Shown: positions 7,705-18,362 of the stretch, in pieces
Numbering within the stretch: position 1 is the first letter of the stretch
How the letters are laid out: every line of letters begins with the position of its first letter
Assembly (NCBI GenBank): GCA_031395645.1
Contig: JANNJM010000056.1
Span: forward strand, 1-64,000
Direction of reading: 5' to 3'
Length of the DNA stretch: 64,000 nucleotides
DNA from: SHZI01 sp031395645
Lineage (GTDB): Bacteria > Pseudomonadota > Gammaproteobacteria > Steroidobacterales > GCA-2729495
Translations under genes and position numbers: made by a program
The notes under the pieces: generated by a model
What the model was told of the DNA's origin: nothing
Database searches by the model: none
What the model saw: only the letters and a program-made list of their open reading frames with translations

Positions 7705-8232
7705 ATGGAAAAGCTACTGGCGGTCACCGCCATCGGGCCAGACCGGGCCGGTGTCGTCCGGGACCTGAGTCAGGCCGTCACCTCGGCCGGCGGCAGCATC
7801 CGGGAGAGCCGGATGATCGCCCTGGGCTCCGAGTTCGCCGTGATGATGCTGATCTCCGGCAACTGGCACACGGTGACGAAGCTGCAGAGCGCCTTCCAGG
7901 TACTGCAGCAGCAATCCGACCTTACGGTCACGTTGCGGGAAACCCGCCAGCGGCCGGTCGAGACAGCGGCGCCGTACCTGGTAGACATCGTCACGCTCGA
8001 TCACGAGGGCATCGTTTTCGGCCTGTCGAACTTTTTTGCCTCCCGGGGACTCGAAATCGCTGAGGTCAGCACCCGCCGGTACAATGCGGCGCACACCGGA
8101 GCACTGATGTTCAGCGTCCAGATGACCATCAACGTCCCTGGCACCGTGCACGTGGCAACGCTGCGGGATGAGTTTCTCGAATACTGCGACGAACAGAATC
8201 TCGACGCCGTCATCGAACCTGCGCAGCGTTAA
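7705..8232 (+). CDS. gcvR: Glycine cleavage system repressor-like ACT-domain protein
   Basis: 175 residues containing two ACT domains (about 1-80 and 92-170), starting MEKLLAVTAIGPDRAGVVRD and resuming at VDIVTLDHEGIVFGLSNFF. GcvR proteins of this length modulate GcvA at glycine cleavage genes in enterics; no gcvA is in this window, so the regulatory target is inferred. ATG 7705 is chosen because the two ACT domains begin there; the 33 residues upstream in the frame have no conserved pattern. The dapA/gcvR-bcp arrangement matches E. coli. Confidence 0.8.
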   Translation: MEKLLAVTAIGPDRAGVVRDLSQAVTSAGGSIRESRMIALGSEFAVMMLISGNWHTVTKLQSAFQVLQQQSDLTVTLRETRQRPVETAAPYLVDIVTLDHEGIVFGLSNFFASRGLEIAEVSTRRYNAAHTGALMFSVQMTINVPGTVHVATLRDEFLEYCDEQNLDAVIEPAQR

Positions 8233-8248
8233 GGACAGTCCAGCAGCA

Positions 8249-8716
8249 ATGAGCACCGTCAGTATTGGCAAGAGCGTCCCGAATTTCAGCCTGACGGCAA
8301 CGGGCGGCAAGTCCGTAGACCTCAAGGGACTTCGCGGCAGCAACGTCGTGATCTATTTTTACCCGCGGGACAGCACGCCGGGCTGCACCACGGAAGGCTG
8401 TGACTTCGGCAGCCTGCATGAAAAGTTCCGCCGGAAAAACACTGTTATCCTAGGGGTGTCGAGGGATTCGCTGGCATCCCACGAGAAATTCAAGGCGAAA
8501 TTCGAATTCCCCTTCGACCTGCTTTCGGACGGTGACGAAACCCTGTGCAGGCTTTTCGACGTCATCAGGGAAAAGAACATGTATGGCAAGAAAGTGCTGG
8601 GCGTGGAACGCAGCACGTTCCTGCTCGATACCGAGGGCAAGTTGCGCGCCGAGTGGAGAAAGGTGAGCGTCAAGGGGCATGCCGAACTGGTGCTCGCGGC
8701 GGTCGGGGCACTCTGA
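8249..8716 (+). CDS. bcp: Thioredoxin-dependent peroxiredoxin Bcp/PrxQ
   Basis: 155 residues, the normal family length. It reduces hydroperoxides using thioredoxin. The peroxidatic cysteine motif is YPRDSTPGCTTEGCDF; the second Cys, five residues after the first, is the usual resolving residue of PrxQ. ATG 8249 lies 16 nt after the gcvR stop, implying one operon. Confidence 0.92.
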   Translation: MSTVSIGKSVPNFSLTATGGKSVDLKGLRGSNVVIYFYPRDSTPGCTTEGCDFGSLHEKFRRKNTVILGVSRDSLASHEKFKAKFEFPFDLLSDGDETLCRLFDVIREKNMYGKKVLGVERSTFLLDTEGKLRAEWRKVSVKGHAELVLAAVGAL

Positions 8717-8731
8717 GAACCTCCGCACGAT

Positions 8732-10216
8732 ATGGCCCGAAAGATTATTGTGGCCATAGCGGCCCTGACCCTGCTGGTACCGCCAGCCGTGCCGGCGGCT
8801 ACGGGCGACGATCTGCCGGATATCGGCAGTCCCGCCAACTCCGTACTGTCCCGGGAAAAGGAACTGCAGATCGGCCGCTCGATCTACCGCAGCCTGGTCG
8901 ATACCGACCGCGTTATGGGGGACCCCGAAGTCCACGAGTACTTGCAGGACGTCGGGTCAAAACTGGCGGCTCAAGCCCAGGATGGGGACTTCCGGTTCAC
9001 CTTCTTCGTTGTCAATGACACCGCCATCAATGCCTTTGCATTGCCCGGCGGTTACATCGGCGTGCACTCGGGACTGATCCTCGCAACGGAGTCCGAGAGC
9101 GAACTGGCCGGCGTTCTCGCGCATGAAATCTCGCACGTCACACAACGGCATATTTCGCGGGCGGTATTCGCCAACCAGCGCAGCAGTATCCTGACGATGG
9201 CCGCGATGCTCGGCGCGATTCTGCTCGGCGCGGTGGGTGGAAGTGGCGATGTCATCACTGGCGCGATCGCCACTGCCCAGGGTATCGCAGCCCAGCAGCA
9301 GATCAACTTCACCCGCGCCAACGAGTACGAGGCCGACCGGGTGGGCGTCGGCGTACTCGCGGCAGCCGGTTTCGATCCACTGGGCATGCCCGCCTTCTTC
9401 GAAACGCTGGCGCGTCAGACGGGCCCACTGGCCAGTCAGGCACCCGAATTTCTGCGCACGCACCCCGTAACAGTAAATCGCATCGCGGAAACCCGCGAAC
9501 GCGCAGCGAGCTTCCCACGAACTGAGGTCGAGGACGCCGCGGGCTACTCAGTCACGCGGGCCCGCATTCGTGTGCTGTCGAGCCCCACGCCAGAAAAGGC
9601 CCTGGCATTCTTCCTTGGCGAACAGCAGGATCCCAGGCACGCGGGGGATCCGGGCACTGAATATGGCATTGCCCTTGTGCGCATGGAGTTGGGCCAGTAC
9701 ACCGCGGCACGGGCACTGTTTCAGGGCCTGCTGGCGACTCATCCGGGGGTCATCCCGTTCCACACCGGTCTCGCGGGCGCGGAACTCGCCCTGGGCAACC
9801 GGGAAGTAGCCTTCTCTGATTACGAAAAGGCCATGGGCCTGTTCCCGCGCAATACACCGCTCACAGTGCGCTACGCCGAGGCGCTGCTGGGTGCAGGACG
9901 CGCCAAGGAGGCGCATACCATCCTCCTCGACCTGCTCAATAACGTACCACCGACGGCTGAACAGGTCCGGCTCATCGCCCTGGCAGCCAGTGCTGCGGGC
10001 GATACCGCTGACGCCCACTACTACATGGCGGAGTTGCATCTTCTGAAAGGTGACGTCGTCATGGGCGCGGACCAGCTTCGCCTCGCGCTATCGATCCCGG
10101 GTCTGGATAGTGTGCAGAAAGCGCGGTTCACGTCCCGGCTTGCCGAGATCCAGGAATGGCTCGATCGTGAGCAGTCGAACCGTCGCCCGCAGGCATCGGC
10201 GGAGAAGCGACTATGA
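8732..10216 (+). CDS. bepA: Periplasmic M48 metalloprotease/chaperone with TPR repeats (BepA/YfgC)
   Basis: 494 residues with a signal peptide (cleavage near PAVPAA). The zinc motif HEISH (His131, Glu132, His135) and the distal Glu of NEYEAD (about 200) are present. The C-terminal half (about 290-480) is a TPR domain. BepA assists LptD maturation and degrades stalled outer-membrane proteins through contact with the BAM complex. The last codons overlap mlaA by 4 nt (ATGA), so the two are translationally coupled. A BamC-like gene lies just upstream. Confidence 0.92.
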   Translation: MARKIIVAIAALTLLVPPAVPAATGDDLPDIGSPANSVLSREKELQIGRSIYRSLVDTDRVMGDPEVHEYLQDVGSKLAAQAQDGDFRFTFFVVNDTAINAFALPGGYIGVHSGLILATESESELAGVLAHEISHVTQRHISRAVFANQRSSILTMAAMLGAILLGAVGGSGDVITGAIATAQGIAAQQQINFTRANEYEADRVGVGVLAAAGFDPLGMPAFFETLARQTGPLASQAPEFLRTHPVTVNRIAETRERAASFPRTEVEDAAGYSVTRARIRVLSSPTPEKALAFFLGEQQDPRHAGDPGTEYGIALVRMELGQYTAARALFQGLLATHPGVIPFHTGLAGAELALGNREVAFSDYEKAMGLFPRNTPLTVRYAEALLGAGRAKEAHTILLDLLNNVPPTAEQVRLIALAASAAGDTADAHYYMAELHLLKGDVVMGADQLRLALSIPGLDSVQKARFTSRLAEIQEWLDREQSNRRPQASAEKRL

Positions 10217-11049
10217 AAGGCCACTTTAACGGCGGCGGCCTCCGGCAGTTTGTTCTCACGGTCCTGCTCGCCGCGACCGCTGCTCTGGCGGGCACCGGGT
10301 GTGCCAGCCGGAACGCGGCGACGTCAGCTGAGGCAAATGACCCTTTCCAGCCGGTAAACCGCGCCATCTACCGCTTCAACGACCTCGGGGACCGGTACCT
10401 GGTGCGGCCCGTAGCCAAGGGATACACCCGCGTACTGCCACAACCGGTGCGCAACGGCGTGCACAACTTCTTCAGCAACCTCCTCTACCCCATCACGATT
10501 GCCAATGGTTTCCTGCAAGGCAAGCTACGCCAGGTTGGCCACGATGGGGCACGCTTCCTGGTTAACTCCACGGTGGGCCTTGCGGGACTGTTTGACCCCG
10601 CCACGCGCTTCGGGCTCCAGGAGAACAACGAGGATTTCGACCAGACACTGGCCGTGTGGGGTGTGGGGGAAGGCCCGTACCTCGTACTCCCGGTGTTCGG
10701 TCCGCGAACCCTGCGGCACTTCTTCGGCGACGCCGTCGACTCGCCGCTAACGCCATATCTCTACCTGAACGATGACGAATTGGCGCTCGGCATCTGGGCG
10801 CTCAATCAGGTGGACCGTCGGGCGGGATTTCTCGATGCCGACCAGCAGGTCTACGAGGCCTTTGACCCCTACGCTTTTGTCAGGGACGCCTACCTGCAGA
10901 ACCGGCGGTACCGGGCTCTGGACGGCAACGTCCCAGAGGACGACTCCTACCTCGACGACTCCTACCTCGACGAGTCCGAGCCTGATAAAGCCGAGGCTGG
11001 CGAGACCGCAGGTGGCGAGAGCAAAGAGGCCGCACCGGCTGGCGAGTAG
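10213..11049 (+). CDS. mlaA: MlaA/VacJ outer-membrane lipoprotein
   Basis: 278 residues. The lipoprotein signal ends LAGTGC (Cys about 31). The family core runs from NDPFQPVNRAIYRFND to DAVDSPLTPYLY. MlaA removes misplaced phospholipid from the outer leaflet of the outer membrane and hands it to MlaC. The last ~45 residues are an acidic low-complexity tail (DDSYLDDSYLDESE) partly encoded by a 15-bp duplication at 10939-10968. Its 3' end overlaps the convergent mlaB by 88 bp. Confidence 0.93.
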   Translation: MKGHFNGGGLRQFVLTVLLAATAALAGTGCASRNAATSAEANDPFQPVNRAIYRFNDLGDRYLVRPVAKGYTRVLPQPVRNGVHNFFSNLLYPITIANGFLQGKLRQVGHDGARFLVNSTVGLAGLFDPATRFGLQENNEDFDQTLAVWGVGEGPYLVLPVFGPRTLRHFFGDAVDSPLTPYLYLNDDELALGIWALNQVDRRAGFLDADQQVYEAFDPYAFVRDAYLQNRRYRALDGNVPEDDSYLDDSYLDESEPDKAEAGETAGGESKEAAPAGE

Positions 11050-11372
11050 CCGCCGGTGAGCATTGCCTCCACCCCACTCAGACGGGCGATGGCCAGCAGT
11101 TTTTCCGGCATGCCGAGAAAGTGCACCGTACGGCGGTCTGCCCTCGCCTGACGCAGCCACTCGAGCAGCAGGGCCAGCCCGGCACTGTCGACACTGGTGA
11201 CCTCGTGCAGATCGATGCTGACATCGGCCTGACTGCTGAACACCGCTCGACCGGCCTCGAGGAGCTGGCCAGCCGTCGCAAAGGTCACCGGACCCGTCAC
11301 GCCCAGAAGCCCCGCGCCGATCAGAGTTAGCGATGGGGGCTGCGAGCTCTGACTGAGCGGGCTGCCAGTCAC
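10962..11372 (-). CDS. mlaB: STAS-domain protein MlaB
   Basis: 136 residues with a STAS fold: VSIDLHEVTSVDSAGLALLLEWL contains the conserved Asp-Ser-Ala-Gly turn (split here for length: VSIDLHEVTSVDS, AGLALLLEWL). MlaB binds MlaF and is needed for ATPase assembly. MlaB proteins are usually near 100 residues; the ~25-residue Ser/Ala-rich tail here is encoded opposite the mlaA 3' end and its stop lies inside the mlaA 15-bp duplication. Overlaps mlaC by 4 nt. Confidence 0.85.
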   Translation of the reverse strand: MTGSPLSQSSQPPSLTLIGAGLLGVTGPVTFATAGQLLEAGRAVFSSQADVSIDLHEVTSVDSAGLALLLEWLRQARADRRTVHFLGMPEKLLAIARLSGVEAMLTGGYSPAGAASLLSPPAVSPASALSGSDSSR

Positions 11373-12010
11373 TTTTTGCCAGTCCGGGGTGCGGTGGTGG
11401 TCAGCCGCGCAGCGTCGGCTTTCAGACGGGCAATAACGGCGTCGATTCCTTTGGCACCGATTTCTGCGTTGAACTGGTTCCGATAGTTCTGCACGTAGGA
11501 GATTCCTTCAATCCGCACATCGAAAGCCCGCCAGCCAGCACTGACCTGATGCATTGAATAGTGGACGGGCAGCCGGGTGCCGTCCGCCAGCTGCATTTCA
11601 GTCTTGACCACTGCGCGCTTTGGGTCGGGTGCACCAGCGGAACCGGGCAGAATCCGGACTTTGCCCTTCTCGAAACGGAGCACGTAGCGCGAATAGCTGC
11701 GCAGCAGGAAATCATAGAAGGTGTCAATGAACTGCTGGCGTTGCACGGGCGTGGCTGTGCGCCAGTGCTTGCCAAGCACGAGACGGCCCGCATAGTCGGT
11801 GTCGAACACCGGCAGGAAAACTTCTCCAACCAGCTTGTAGAGTTCGGGCGGATTGTCCGCCAGCTGCTGCTGACGACCTGCTATGAGGCCAGCGAGAGAA
11901 TCGGCAGTCTCCTGCACGACCTGATCGGGGGTCCGCTGATCCGGCTTGCTGGTCTGGGCTGCTGCAAGGCTGGTCAGCAGGGTCAGGCTGAGGACGGCCA
12001 GGGTACGCAT
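11369..12010 (-). CDS. mlaC: Periplasmic phospholipid-binding protein MlaC
   Basis: 213 residues, signal peptide cleaved near LAAAQ. The Tol-Tol-Ttg2 family core is clear (FLPVFDTDYAGRLVLGKHWR, FYDFLLRSYS, GISYVQNYRNQF). MlaC ferries phospholipids between MlaA and the MlaFEDB transporter. Lies 15 nt downstream of mlaD. Confidence 0.93.
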   Translation of the reverse strand: MRTLAVLSLTLLTSLAAAQTSKPDQRTPDQVVQETADSLAGLIAGRQQQLADNPPELYKLVGEVFLPVFDTDYAGRLVLGKHWRTATPVQRQQFIDTFYDFLLRSYSRYVLRFEKGKVRILPGSAGAPDPKRAVVKTEMQLADGTRLPVHYSMHQVSAGWRAFDVRIEGISYVQNYRNQFNAEIGAKGIDAVIARLKADAARLTTTAPRTGKK

Positions 12011-12025
12011 CGAAAATCTCCTGAG

Positions 12026-12550
12026 TTAATTTTCCGCACCACCAACGTTGTCGTCCGGTGCGGCGGTCGTCGCTGGCTCCGTGGCCGGTCCCTTCTCTGC
12101 CTGGTTGAACAGGAACTTGCTGACCAGCTGCTCGAGGACTATGGCCGACTGCGTAATCTCGAGCTGACTCTGGTCCGCCAGATACGTCTCGGAGCCGCCG
12201 GCGCCAATGCCGACATACTTACTGCCGAGCAGTCCAGCCGTCAGGATACTGGCGTCCGAATCATCGGGGATCTGATTGAACCGCGCGTTAATACGCATGG
12301 TCACGACGGCGTCCAGTTGGTCATTGTCAAACGCGATGCTCTCGACGCGGCCGATATTCACGCCCGACATAGTCACCGGGGACCGCACTTTCAGTCCTGC
12401 CACGTCGTCAAAGCGGGCGGTAACCCGATACCCCTCGGCACCACCGTATTCATCGAGATCAGTGGTTTGGGTTGCCAGGAAAAGTAGCGCAGCAAAACCC
12501 AGGAAAATGAAGAGACCAGTACCAAGTTCACGAGTGCGGGAGTTTTCCAT
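12026..12550 (-). CDS. mlaD: MCE-domain protein MlaD
   Basis: 174 residues: N-terminal inner-membrane anchor (about 10-28, LFIFLGFAALLFLATQ) and one MCE domain (about 38-118, with VTMSGVNIGRV and LLGSKYVGI). MlaD forms the hexameric lipid channel of the MlaFEDB transporter. A ~20-residue Ala/Thr/Pro tail follows the C-terminal helix. Confidence 0.93.
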   Translation of the reverse strand: MENSRTRELGTGLFIFLGFAALLFLATQTTDLDEYGGAEGYRVTARFDDVAGLKVRSPVTMSGVNIGRVESIAFDNDQLDAVVTMRINARFNQIPDDSDASILTAGLLGSKYVGIGAGGSETYLADQSQLEITQSAIVLEQLVSKFLFNQAEKGPATEPATTAAPDDNVGGAEN

Positions 12551-12563
12551 GTTCGAACAGCCC

Positions 12564-13331
12564 TTAGAGAAGGTAGGCGGTAATCAGGTAATCGAGGACC
12601 AGAACCAGAATTGACGTGGTAACTACCGTCCGCGTGGTCGCCATCCCGACGCCCTCAGCCGTGGGCGGCGCATTGTACCCTTCGAACACCGCCACGAGTC
12701 CGGCCGTAATGCCGAACACGACGCTCTTCAGGACGCCTTCAAAAATATCCGCCGGGTCGACGTATTCCTGCATCTGGGACCAGAACGCGCCGTTGTCGAC
12801 GCCCATGACCTGCACTCCGATAAACCAGGCGCCGAGGATCCCAACGGCATTGAAGACTGCTGTCAGGAGCGGCACGGAGATCACGGCGCCGACGAAACGC
12901 GGCGCAACGATCCGGCGGATCGGATCAATCGCCATGACTTCCATGGCAGCAAGCTGGTCAGTAGCACGCATCAGGCCGATCTCGGAGGCCAGTGCGGTCC
13001 CCGCCCGCCCGGCAAACAGCAAGGCCGTAACTACCGGCCCCAGTTCCTTGAACAGTGTCAGGGCGACGCCAGCCCCCAGGATGTCTTCCTGCCGGAGCCG
13101 GGACAGCGCATCGTACGCCTGGAGGCCAATGACCATGCCGACAAAGAACCCCGACGTCATGATGATGACGAGCGAGAGGACGCCCGAATTCCGCACCTGC
13201 TGGGAAATCAGCCTGGGCCGGGCGAGAGCCGCAGGGCACTGCCGGAGAATCGCGAACAGGAACAGGACCGCTGCGCCCAGCTTCCGCAGGGACTCAAGCA
13301 GCCCGTCCCAGAGTTGCACAGCCAGCGTCAT
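12564..13331 (-). CDS. mlaE: ABC transporter permease MlaE
   Basis: 255 residues with about five to six membrane segments and the family signatures FFVGMVIGLQ, ELGPVVTALLFAGRAGTALA and EIGLMRATDQLAAMEVM. MlaE is the inner-membrane permease of the phospholipid transporter. The start overlaps the mlaF stop by 4 nt. Confidence 0.94.
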   Translation of the reverse strand: MTLAVQLWDGLLESLRKLGAAVLFLFAILRQCPAALARPRLISQQVRNSGVLSLVIIMTSGFFVGMVIGLQAYDALSRLRQEDILGAGVALTLFKELGPVVTALLFAGRAGTALASEIGLMRATDQLAAMEVMAIDPIRRIVAPRFVGAVISVPLLTAVFNAVGILGAWFIGVQVMGVDNGAFWSQMQEYVDPADIFEGVLKSVVFGITAGLVAVFEGYNAPPTAEGVGMATTRTVVTTSILVLVLDYLITAYLL

Positions 13332-14134
13332 GACGAGGAGCCAAGCAGCTGCTCGGCGTAGTCGGCGGCCGGATAATGAAACGGCACAGGACCATCTGCA
13401 GCCCCGGTCATGAATTGCCGGACGAGCTCCGACGAACTGCTGGCCAGCTCCTTTGGTGCTCCTGAGGCAATGACCCGGCCCTCTGAAATCACGATGCAGT
13501 GGTCGGCAATGTGGCTGATTTCGGCAACATCGTGGGACACAACGATACTGGTCAGGCCGAGCACGTCGTTGTTCAGCCGAATCAGCCGGAGAACGACGCC
13601 GAGAGAAATGGGGTCGAGCCCGGAGAACGGCTCGTCATACAGCAAGAGTTCGGGATCGAGGACCATTGCACGCGCCATCGCGACGCGCCGGGCCATTCCG
13701 CCGGACAGTTCAATGGGCATCAGGTCAGCAGCCCCGCGCAGGCCGACGGAATTGAGCTTCGTCAGTACCACGTGGCGGATCAGTGCATCCGGGAGCCTGG
13801 TGTTCTCGCGGACGGGAAACGCCACATTCTCGAAGACGTCGAAATCCGTCAGCAGCGCGCTGTTTTGAAACAGCATCCCCATGCGCCGTCGCAGGCTGAA
13901 GAGCTCACTGCGGGAGAGCCCAGCCACGTTTTGGCCGGCTACCGTGACCGTGCCGGACTCAGGTCGCAACTGACCGGTAATCATCCGCAGCAGGGTCGTC
14001 TTGCCGGTCCCGCTCGGGCCCATGATCGCGGTGATGCTGCCCCGCCGTATGGTGAGGTCCAGCCCGGCAAAAATCGGGCGGCCCGACCGTCCGAACCGGA
14101 GGCCGCTGATCTCAACGAGGTTATCCACCGTCAC
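13328..14134 (-). CDS. mlaF: ABC transporter ATP-binding protein MlaF
   Basis: 268 residues. Walker A GPSGTGKTT (about 39-47), signature LSGGM, Walker B LLLYDEP and the H-loop (VVSHD) are present. MlaF powers phospholipid movement with MlaE. It is the first gene of mlaFEDCB; the region upstream separates it from the divergent suf regulator. Confidence 0.94.
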   Translation of the reverse strand: MTVDNLVEISGLRFGRSGRPIFAGLDLTIRRGSITAIMGPSGTGKTTLLRMITGQLRPESGTVTVAGQNVAGLSRSELFSLRRRMGMLFQNSALLTDFDVFENVAFPVRENTRLPDALIRHVVLTKLNSVGLRGAADLMPIELSGGMARRVAMARAMVLDPELLLYDEPFSGLDPISLGVVLRLIRLNNDVLGLTSIVVSHDVAEISHIADHCIVISEGRVIASGAPKELASSSSELVRQFMTGAADGPVPFHYPAADYAEQLLGSSS

Positions 14135-14221
14135 TTCGTAAGAGGGCTTCCATGTTGCAGCATCAAGAATAGCAAATTCCCGAACGTGATCGGCCGGCCC
14201 CTCAGGCTTCCGCCTGCCGGC

Positions 14222-14246
14222 ATACTGGACTAAGATAGTCCCATAT
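14222..14246. promoter_or_regulatory. IscR-type operator upstream of the suf operon
   Basis: The 25-bp imperfect palindrome ATACTGGACT-AAGAT-AGTCCCATAT keeps the outer ATA/TAT and the inner GACT/AGTC half-sites of the E. coli IscR type 1 motif, with matching 5-bp centre spacing. It lies 29-54 nt before the Rrf2-family regulator start, as expected for autoregulation. A TATAGA-like -10 overlaps its right edge (14244-14249). Confidence 0.6.
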
Positions 14247-14275
14247 AGATTCAGGCCTCAATACTGCCCTCAACC

Positions 14276-14761
14276 ATGCTCCGTATCAGCAAACTGACCG
14301 ACTACGGCACGATGATCCTGGTACACCTTGCCGGGCGCGGTCGGGCCGTGCGCGCCGGACACCTGTGCTCGGCCAGCGATGTCGCCGCTGGAACGCGACT
14401 GGCGCTGCCGACGGTGCAGAAATTGCTGAAGCTTCTTGCACGTAGCGATCTGGTGCGTTCCGTCCGGGGTGCCGAGGGCGGCTATGTGCTCGCGCGCGCA
14501 CCGGCCAGTATCACCGCCGCGGACATCCTTGATGTGCTGGAGGGGCCAGTCGGCATCACTGAGTGCAGCACTGCGGACAGCCACTGTGAACTGGAAGATA
14601 GCTGCCAGGTCGGTGGCGCCTGGCAAAAGATCAACCGGGGTATCCGGGGCGCGCTCAGCGAGATCACGCTGGCCGATCTTGCACACCCGCCACGGGAGTT
14701 CCCGCTGGTGGACCTGTCCGGGCGCGCCGGGCGCATTCGCCAGCGCGTGCCCTCTGCCTGA
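14276..14761 (+). CDS. Rrf2-family SUF Fe-S assembly regulator
   Basis: 161 residues, IscR-like: N-terminal winged helix (1-75; MLRISKLTDYGTMILVHLA) and three cysteines in ECSTADSHCELEDSC (about 99-113) that would bind a Fe-S cluster. Regulators of this type, placed first in suf operons, repress the operon when clusters are sufficient. The operator at 14222-14246 supports this. 12 nt upstream of sufB. Confidence 0.9.
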   Translation: MLRISKLTDYGTMILVHLAGRGRAVRAGHLCSASDVAAGTRLALPTVQKLLKLLARSDLVRSVRGAEGGYVLARAPASITAADILDVLEGPVGITECSTADSHCELEDSCQVGGAWQKINRGIRGALSEITLADLAHPPREFPLVDLSGRAGRIRQRVPSA

Positions 14762-14773
14762 GGATCAACGATC

Positions 14774-16221
<1,448 letters not shown>

Positions 16222-16225
<4 letters not shown>

Positions 16226-16992
16226 ACGCTCTGTTGCAAGTCTCTGGACTTCGCGTTGTGGTTGGTGGCACGGAAATCCTCAAAGGCCTGGACCTCACTG
16301 TCCGGGCCGGTGAGGTCCACGCGATCATGGGTCCAAACGGCTCCGGCAAGAGCACCCTTGCCCACGTCCTGTCGGGACGGGACGGCTACGAGGTGACCGC
16401 CGGATCAGTCAGATTCATGGGCCAGGACCTGCTTGCCATGCAACCTGAGGAACGGGCACGAGCTGGAGTTTTCCTCGGCTTTCAGTACCCGGTCGAGATT
16501 CCGGGAGTCAGCAACGTCTACCTGCTCCGCTCCGCCCTGAATGCGCGGCGGGCAGCCCGGGGCGAGAGTGAGATTGATGCCGCACGCTTTCTCCGGCTCG
16601 TCAAGGACAAGGCGCGCCTCATGCAAATGGACGAGAGCTTCCTGCAGCGGGGCGTGAATGAGGGTTTTTCGGGCGGCGAAAAAAAACGCAATGAGATTTT
16701 CCAGATGTCGGTTCTGGAACCCGTCCTCGCCATCCTCGACGAGACAGACTCAGGCCTGGATATTGATGCCCTGAAGGTTGTTTCGAACGGCGTCAACAGC
16801 CTGCGAAACGCCGACCGGGCCTTCATCCTGGTCACGCACTACCAGCGCCTCCTCGAGCATATCCGGCCCGACTTTGTCCACGTGCTGGCGGCAGGCAGGA
16901 TTGTCCGGACCGGTGATCGGACTCTCGCCCTCGAGCTGGAGGCTGGCGGCTACGATCCTGTCCTTGCAGCCGCCAGCCCTCAAGGCAGATGA
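16222..16992 (+). CDS. sufC: SUF ATPase SufC
   Basis: 256 residues. Walker A GPNGSGKST, signature FSGGEKKR and Walker B LAILDETDSGLD identify SufC, the ATPase of SufBC2D. The best start is TTG 16222, overlapping sufB in TTGA, with GGAAGG upstream; the next candidate is TTG 16234. No ATG is available near the conserved N-terminus (LQVSGLRVVVGG). It overlaps sufD by 4 nt. Confidence 0.93.
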
Positions 16993-18362
16993 GCGTGGCG
17001 ACAACCACTGTCCAGTCGGCAACTGTTGCGCGGACGAGTGATCGTCGGCCCTGGCAGGTTGCATGGGAACGCCTGATACCCGGCCCGCCCGGGCTGGACT
17101 GGCTTGCAGCGAGGCGGACTGCTGCACTCGCCCGCGTAGAGGCATCTGGCATGCCAGACCCGGTCAGCGAAGACTGGCGCTACACCAGCCTGGCTGCTTA
17201 CACGCAACGGTGGGTAGATTACCTGGCGACTGCTGGAGTTTCCGGACCACGGCTGGCGCCAGCAGTACAACCATTACCGACCGCTGATTCGGACATCGTC
17301 GATATCATCGACGGCGTGGTCAGCGCACCGCCTCCCAACATGCGACCGGGGCTGACGGTCTGCTCTCTGCGCCACCCAACGCCCGAACTGCGGAGACGCG
17401 CTGAAGGCCTCCTCAGCCAGACCGATCTGTGGCCACCGGACAGCCTGCAGGATCTGAACATGGCGCTGCTGACTGACGCGCTCCTGATTGCAACCGATCC
17501 CGGCAGTTGCCAAACCGAGCCTGTTCACGTCCGGCTTCAGAGCGGGCTGTCACCTGCGTTCAGCCAGCCGAGAGTCCTGGTGGACCTGGCCCCCGACAGC
17601 CGCCTGACCCTGATCGTCGAACACACGGGAGTCGGCGGCGCACTGGTGAATGCCGTGAGCCATCTCTGGCTTGGTCGCGGCAGCCAGCTGGATCTGGTGC
17701 GTGTCCAGATGCTGCCTGACGACGGCATGCTCACGGAGACCACCTGCATCAGCCTTGCAGAGGCTGCTGTGGTCACGGTGACGAGCGTGGATCTTGGCGG
17801 GCAACTCAGTCGGCAGGCATTGACCGTACTGCTCGCAGGAGCCGGGTCGACTGCGACCGTGCACGGGATGTTTCTCGCCGATGGGAATCGACATATCGCC
17901 AACCGGACGCGGCTTGAGCATCACGCCCCGCGGACAACGAGCAAAGAGACCTTCCGGGGCATCGCTGACGGCCGTGGTCACGGCGTTTTTAACGGCAAGA
18001 TCATCGTGCTGCCTGGCGCTGCTGGAAGCAACGCGGCGCTGACGAATCGCAATCTCCTGCTCGCAGCGACTGCGGAGATCGACACGAAACCGGAGCTCGA
18101 AATCTACGTGGATGATGTCCGCTGCAGTCACGGCGCAACCACGGGCCAGCTCGACGTGAACGCCCTCTTCTACCTGCGGTCGCGGGGGCTGGATCCTGTG
18201 GCTGCCCGGCAGGTTCTTACGGCGGCTTTCCTGCGCGAGAGCCTCACAAGCGTCGCTGTGCCGGAGCTGCGCGCCCGGCTGGAGGCGAGACTGGAGGCCA
18301 AACTGGGTGGTGACTTCGCCGCCGGAGGCCCGGCTGGCCCTGCATCTGAGAGAATGAAATGA
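16989..18362 (+). CDS. sufD: SUF scaffold partner SufD
   Basis: 457 residues. The C-terminal beta-helix region is diagnostic (KPELEIYVDDVRCSHGATTG, LFYLRSRGLDPVAARQVL). SufD pairs with SufB and aids iron acquisition during cluster assembly. The N-terminal 150 residues are more divergent, as usual for SufD. ATGA overlaps with both neighbours. Confidence 0.93.
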   Translation: MSVATTTVQSATVARTSDRRPWQVAWERLIPGPPGLDWLAARRTAALARVEASGMPDPVSEDWRYTSLAAYTQRWVDYLATAGVSGPRLAPAVQPLPTADSDIVDIIDGVVSAPPPNMRPGLTVCSLRHPTPELRRRAEGLLSQTDLWPPDSLQDLNMALLTDALLIATDPGSCQTEPVHVRLQSGLSPAFSQPRVLVDLAPDSRLTLIVEHTGVGGALVNAVSHLWLGRGSQLDLVRVQMLPDDGMLTETTCISLAEAAVVTVTSVDLGGQLSRQALTVLLAGAGSTATVHGMFLADGNRHIANRTRLEHHAPRTTSKETFRGIADGRGHGVFNGKIIVLPGAAGSNAALTNRNLLLAATAEIDTKPELEIYVDDVRCSHGATTGQLDVNALFYLRSRGLDPVAARQVLTAAFLRESLTSVAVPELRARLEARLEAKLGGDFAAGGPAGPASERMK

